Positions 63,273 to 64,000 of a DNA stretch of 64,000 nt are shown piece after piece. Position 1 is the stretch's first letter; each line of letters begins with the position of its first letter. Position numbers and translations under genes: made by a program. Source of the stretch: a gamma proteobacterium symbiont of Ctena orbiculata (lineage in GTDB: Bacteria; Pseudomonadota; Gammaproteobacteria; Chromatiales; Chromatiaceae); NCBI GenBank assembly GCA_003058495.1, contig QBVC01000012.1, positions 62,001-126,000 of the forward strand, given 5' to 3'. The notes under the pieces are model-generated. The model was not told where the DNA came from, did no database searches, and saw nothing but the letters and a program-made list of their open reading frames with translations.

Positions 63273-64000
63273 TTGACGGGTAGTATCAAGTTGCAACAAA
63301 GACTCAATTTTCAAATTCAACCCGGTGGAGAACTGAACGGCAACCTGCGTGTCCCCGGCGACAAGTCGATTTCGCACAGATCGATCATGCTCGGCTCACT
63401 GGCCGATGGGGTAACCCGTGTCAAGGGCTTTCTCGAGGGTGAAGACAGCCTCGCCACGCTCAATGCCTTCCGCCAGATGGGGGTGACCATCGAGGGGCCT
63501 GATTCGGGGCGGCTGACGATCCGCGGCGTCGGCGTCGACGGGCTGCAGCTGCCGCAGAACCCATTGGATCTGGGGAATTCCGGTACCTCCATGCGCCTGC
63601 TCACCGGCCTCCTGGCGGGGCAGGGCATGGCGGTGACACTGACCGGCGACAGCTCCCTCTCGGGGCGTCCGATGAAGCGGGTAATCGATCCGCTTTCGCA
63701 GATGGGGGCGGATATCGGTTCAACAGCTGAATTCACCGCGCCCTTGCAGATACATCCCCGAACCCGCTTGCAGGGCATCGATTACCCCCTGCCGATGGCC
63801 AGCGCACAAGTCAAATCCGCGCTCCTGTTGGCGGGGCTGTTTGCGGAGGGGGAGACCTGTGTCACCGAACCGGCGCCCACCCGGGATCATACGGAGCGTA
63901 TGCTGCAGGGCTTCGGTTATCCGGTGAGACGCAGCGGCAACAGGATATGTCTCACCGGAGGGGGGCGATTGACAGGCTGTGAGATCGATATACCCGCGGA
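63273..64000 (+). CDS. aroA: 3-phosphoshikimate 1-carboxyvinyltransferase (partial)
   Basis: EPSP synthase of the shikimate pathway, cut by the window edge after about 242 residues. The N-terminus reads PGGELNGNLRVPGDKSISHR and is followed by LGNSGTSMRLLTGLLAG and SAQVKSALLLAGLFA, all typical. The start is uncertain: TTG 63273 directly follows the tyrA stop, and TTG 63291 is the alternative; no ATG is available near. Confidence 0.95.
   Translation, partial: MTGSIKLQQRLNFQIQPGGELNGNLRVPGDKSISHRSIMLGSLADGVTRVKGFLEGEDSLATLNAFRQMGVTIEGPDSGRLTIRGVGVDGLQLPQNPLDLGNSGTSMRLLTGLLAGQGMAVTLTGDSSLSGRPMKRVIDPLSQMGADIGSTAEFTAPLQIHPRTRLQGIDYPLPMASAQVKSALLLAGLFAEGETCVTEPAPTRDHTERMLQGFGYPVRRSGNRICLTGGGRLTGCEIDIPA

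Noticed and set aside
1-64000. CRISPR array, prophage or integrative element
   Set aside because: No regularly spaced repeats, integrase, phage or transposase genes; short palindromes are the only mobile-looking features.

Overview
The window reads as a piece of a GC-rich gammaproteobacterial chromosome, most likely from a sulfur-oxidising member of the Chromatiales (Sedimenticola / Candidatus Thiodiazotropha-like). This rests on oxidative-type dissimilatory sulfite reductase genes (dsrAB), a Pseudomonas-like cytochrome c oxidase cluster, and a block from yciK to aroA that keeps the gene order of Pseudomonas aeruginosa PA3173-PA3164. Gene density is high. I see no phage, integrase, transposase gene, CRISPR array, rRNA or tRNA.

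Layout. 1-3441: ispA (cut by the edge) and xseB, divergent from parE and a small exported protein. 3639-7473: a SCO copper chaperone, Ppx/GppA phosphatase, Nudix hydrolase and NYN-domain protein. 7920-11608: zwf-pgl-gnd, the oxidative pentose phosphate branch. 11752-17683: membrane proteins, a CofD-like protein, a fatty acid desaturase and small unknowns. 17972-25513: the cytochrome c oxidase cluster (cyoE, unknown, SURF1, coxC, ctaG, a 50-aa protein, coxA, coxB, DUF2244), preceded by two FNR/ANR-type boxes 22 bp apart and lacking heme A synthase. 25815-35300: FmdE-like protein, P-type ATPase, histone-H1-like protein, SLC13 transporter, DUF1287, a TIR-like protein and DUF924. 35345-42670: a second-type EF-G, dsrB-dsrA without the rest of the dsr operon, and a divergent multi-domain regulator with degenerate GGDEF/EAL. 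42764-49830: two overlapping membrane-linked GTPases, several small proteins and a CPA2 antiporter. 49852-64000: yciK-mupP-ubiG-mtaD (minus strand), then mtnA-gyrA-serC-serA-pheA-hisC-tyrA-aroA (plus strand, aroA cut by the edge).

The genes are mainly core metabolism: NADPH production, aerobic respiration, methylthioadenosine salvage, serine and aromatic amino acid synthesis, ubiquinone and cell-wall recycling. Intergenic spaces carry several families of short palindromic repeats. One family forms two MITE-like elements with terminal inverted repeats of about 31-35 bp (37544-37693 and 46007-46164) plus single ends elsewhere. The points most worth a second look are the orphan dsrAB with its operator-like palindrome, the TIR-like protein, the twin FNR boxes on an oxidase operon with no ctaA, the MITE-like family, the overlapping GTPase pair and the orphan CofD-like gene. 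None of these was checked by database search.
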